This document shows, in pieces, positions 15,326 to 17,079 of a stretch of 17,079 bases of DNA. The notes below the pieces were generated by a model, which saw nothing but the letters and a program-made list of their open reading frames with translations, searched no databases and had not been told where the DNA came from. Each line of letters opens with the position of its first letter. Position 1 is the stretch's first letter. Position numbers and translations under genes: made by a program. The stretch comes from an uncultured Clostridia bacterium (GTDB lineage Bacteria; Bacillota; Clostridia; Oscillospirales; Acutalibacteraceae): NCBI GenBank assembly GCA_937898195.1, contig CALEJD010000111.1, positions 1-17,079 of the forward strand, read 5' to 3'.

Positions 15326-15915
15326 CAGTACTTTTAAGACTAATTTCCGCAGCATTCTATGTTATGCTTTTTCAGAACCTGATTTTCAACGGTGGTTATG
15401 GTATCAGCGAGGCCGTGCGAATGAGTGCAAAACCTCGCCAGTTAGTACCAATGGCGATTTTCATAACATATTTTTCAACTGCTGTGTCAGTTATTTGTGT
15501 GTTGCTTGATACAATTCCTGTTATAAATGAACTCAGCGAAATAATGCACGCAATTATTTTTATTGCGGTTGTTGGTGTGCTTTATCTCATCACAGTTTCA
15601 GTTGTTTTATTTTCAGGCAAAGCATCACCACGAACTGTCAGAAGAATAGGTGTGGCTGCTTTTAATACACTTGTGTTTGCAGTTCCGCTTATTAATTACC
15701 GTTCTGCATTTTCAGTTGCAGAAGCAATCGGTGCTGGTATTGGTGCTGGTATTGCATTCGTTATTGCCGTTATTCTTATAAATAGCGGACTCAAACGACT
15801 TGATATGAACAAATCTATCCCAAAATGCTTTAAAGGAACACCAGCAATGTTTATTTATGTTGCGTTGTTATCTTTAGCATTTATTGGAATTTCTGGAAAT
15901 TCGGTGTTTATTTAA
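15322..15915 (+). CDS. RnfA/NqrE-like membrane protein lacking cluster cysteines
   Basis: A 197-residue protein, close to the roughly 190-200 of RnfA, with about six membrane segments. RnfA homology is clearest at the C-terminus: KSIPKCFKGTPAMFIYVALLSLAFIGISG fragments (RnfA: DVPKAFRGTPI...LLSLAFMGFSG), preceded by EAIGAGIGAGIAFVIAVIL (RnfA: YGFGAGLGFTLALVL). In RnfA one Cys in the first helix (GICPFLGVSK) and one in TTNCAVLG bind the intramembrane iron-sulfur cluster. Here the first reads FNGGYGIS with no Cys before residue 59, and the second reads AFNTLVF, with Thr116 in the Cys place. The protein therefore cannot bind the cluster in the known way. It is coupled to both neighbours: an ATGA overlap upstream and TAATG downstream. 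Confidence 0.8.
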   Translation: MTVLLRLISAAFYVMLFQNLIFNGGYGISEAVRMSAKPRQLVPMAIFITYFSTAVSVICVLLDTIPVINELSEIMHAIIFIAVVGVLYLITVSVVLFSGKASPRTVRRIGVAAFNTLVFAVPLINYRSAFSVAEAIGAGIGAGIAFVIAVILINSGLKRLDMNKSIPKCFKGTPAMFIYVALLSLAFIGISGNSVFI

Positions 15916-17030
15916 TGGCTAAAAAAGAATTGTCCCCTCGCAGATTAAAGGGATATTACAAGTTTTCAAAAAAATACCCTTCACGAAATGCCGAAAGTTA
16001 TGCTATCGGTGAAAGTCGAAAAATGAAGAAAAAAGAAAAGGCAAGAAAAATTGTTTTTGCCGTTCTTTTGTGTTGCCTTTTTGTAGCAACATTCATTCTC
16101 GTTTCTGTGAGTATGACTCTTTCTAACAGACCATTAGCCAACAATATAGAAAACGAAACACTCATAAGTGTTGATAATCTTGGAACAATTCGTGCAACAT
16201 ATATTGAGAATACTGTTTTAGGTGAAATCAGTGATTTATCAAAAGAATTAAAAAAAGCTAAGAAAAATGGTTGCAATGCGGTTATGCTTGACTTCAAAAC
16301 TCAAGAAGGATATATAACCATTGATGGTAAAAGCGACAAATATTATTCCATTGATAATGTCATTATTGAAAAAATAAAAGCAGAAGGATTTATTATTATT
16401 GCAAGAATTTTCTGCTTTGAAGACAGCTTTGCACCACAAAGATTGGGAGCTTTCGTTTATGAAAACCAAGAAAAAACAAAAATCTGGTTTGATGCCCCTG
16501 CAATAAATGGTGGCAGAGTGTGGCTTGACCCAACGAATCCGAGAGCAACAAGTCATATATGCACAGTAATTGGTGCTGCCGTAAAAATGGGTGCAGATTG
16601 TGTTTATCTTGAATCAGTTGAGTTTCCACAGGCAAGAGATGGTGCACCCGTATTTTTCTCGCAAGATAATGCGACACTTAATCGCAATCTTGTGCTTATG
16701 CAATTTATTGAACAAGCAGTTAAAGAAGCAGGTAAATGCCCTGTGATTCTTGGTGTGCCGTTTGAAGCCACAGATGGTGGTAATCAAGAAAAATGGGGTG
16801 GAACACTTTTTGATACTGCGGCATCAATTTGTTCACCAGTTCTTTTGCCACAAGAAAACAGTGATTATGTGGAATATATTGAGAATAATTATACCGTAAT
16901 GAACGACCGTGCAAAAAACAATTTCTCAACCATAAAAATTGTTCCGACAGTTAAAAATCAAAGTGAAGATGTGAGTTTTTATGAAAAACTCAGCGAAAGC
17001 ACAGCAGAGAGTTATATAATTATTCCTTGA
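15915..17030 (+). CDS. Membrane-anchored TIM-barrel protein, DUF4015 glycoside-hydrolase-like
   Basis: A 371-residue protein. A very basic cytoplasmic N-terminus (residues 1-45, rich in Lys and Arg) precedes one membrane helix (about 46-68), so the remainder faces outward. Residues about 85-371 resemble the DUF4015 putative glycoside hydrolase barrel: an opening strand with RATYIENTVLG, KKNGCNAVMLDFK, IIARIFCFEDSFA, W203-L-D-P-T-N-P, a helix, then G-A-D-C-V-Y-L-E-S-V-E-F-P (ending at 238). In the family as I know it the last strand reads G.DEIQFDYxRFP; here E233-S-V-E replaces D-Y-x-R. The fold looks intact but the presumed active site is altered. The substrate is unknown; cell-wall or surface glycan is a guess. 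The start overlaps the RnfA-like stop by 1 nt (TAATG), tying it to the membrane module. Confidence 0.8.
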   Translation: MAKKELSPRRLKGYYKFSKKYPSRNAESYAIGESRKMKKKEKARKIVFAVLLCCLFVATFILVSVSMTLSNRPLANNIENETLISVDNLGTIRATYIENTVLGEISDLSKELKKAKKNGCNAVMLDFKTQEGYITIDGKSDKYYSIDNVIIEKIKAEGFIIIARIFCFEDSFAPQRLGAFVYENQEKTKIWFDAPAINGGRVWLDPTNPRATSHICTVIGAAVKMGADCVYLESVEFPQARDGAPVFFSQDNATLNRNLVLMQFIEQAVKEAGKCPVILGVPFEATDGGNQEKWGGTLFDTAASICSPVLLPQENSDYVEYIENNYTVMNDRAKNNFSTIKIVPTVKNQSEDVSFYEKLSESTAESYIIIP

Positions 17031-17044
17031 TTTTACAAAAAGAC

Positions 17045-17073
17045 TTGAAATACAATAAAATTTATTGTATTAT
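17045..17073 (+). promoter_or_regulatory. SigA-type promoter at the right edge
   Basis: TTGAAA (17045-17050), a 17-nt spacer and TATTAT (17068-17073): five of six matches each. It begins 15 nt after the last stop codon and would start transcription just outside the window, so it belongs to the next gene. No terminator separates it from the Rnf-like operon, so read-through is also possible. Confidence 0.65.
17049..17071. promoter_or_regulatory. Palindromic operator candidate inside the promoter
   Basis: AATACAATAAA (17049-17059) and TTTATTGTATT (17061-17071) are perfect 11-bp arms around a single A, spanning from the -35 to the -10 element. This placement is typical of repressor operators. 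The TTGTAT half-site is compatible with several families; no regulator gene is in view. AT-rich palindromes also arise by chance, hence moderate confidence. Confidence 0.5.
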
Positions 17074-17079
17074 TTATAG

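Noticed and set aside
13180..15915. A functional Rnf or Nqr respiratory complex
   Set aside because: Genes for the flavin and iron-sulfur subunits are absent beside it and most cofactor ligands in the membrane subunits are replaced, so the standard annotation would mislead.

Overview
The window reads as chromosomal DNA of an AT-rich, low-GC Gram-positive anaerobe, most likely a gut or rumen Clostridia member of the Ruminococcaceae/Oscillospiraceae type. This is inferred from strong AGGAGG-type ribosome binding sites, TTGACA/TATAAT promoters, a type I dockerin on a very large secreted protein, a MecA adaptor, and an FHA-SEDS-PBP cell-wall operon. Codon use looks vertical throughout. I saw no transposase, integrase, tRNA, rRNA or CRISPR array.

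Layout. (1) 1-850: the tail of an upstream gene, a small lipoprotein of unknown function and a perfect rho-independent terminator. (2) 850-1430: intergenic DNA with two long hairpins, then a good promoter (1117-1145) feeding about 270 nt of densely structured non-coding RNA. (3) 1499-8315: a secretion operon. It encodes an 1800-residue exported protein ending in a dockerin, a 379-residue exported protein with a cohesin-like beta-sandwich, and a 45-residue acidic peptide absent from a standard ORF list, closed by a strong terminator. (4) 8355-11829: a consensus promoter, then a membrane-anchored double-FHA protein, a SEDS (FtsW/RodA) polymerase and a class B PBP transpeptidase, closed by a terminator. 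(5) 11844-12584: a near-consensus promoter and ribulose-phosphate 3-epimerase, convergent with and overlapping (6) mecA on the minus strand (12581-13096). (7) 13180-17030: four translationally coupled genes. Three encode membrane proteins homologous to Rnf/Nqr subunits D, E and A; the fourth is a membrane-anchored TIM-barrel protein resembling the DUF4015 glycoside-hydrolase-like family. (8) A promoter with an embedded palindrome lies at the right edge and would drive a gene outside the window.

How the parts fit. The FHA-SEDS-PBP operon is a coherent peptidoglycan synthesis unit, probably tuned by Ser/Thr phosphorylation. The dockerin and cohesin-like pair suggests an extracellular protein complex.

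The most unusual unit is the Rnf-like module. It keeps the membrane folds of RnfD, RnfE and RnfA but lacks genes for the redox subunits B, C and G. Three of the four cysteines expected for the intramembrane [2Fe-2S] cluster are replaced, and the flavin attachment motif in D is degenerate. Two subunits carry long tails of opposite charge, and the coupled hydrolase-like partner has itself lost the usual DYxRFP motif. This points to a membrane complex derived from Rnf and probably no longer doing Rnf electron transfer. It is my best candidate for an undescribed system here.
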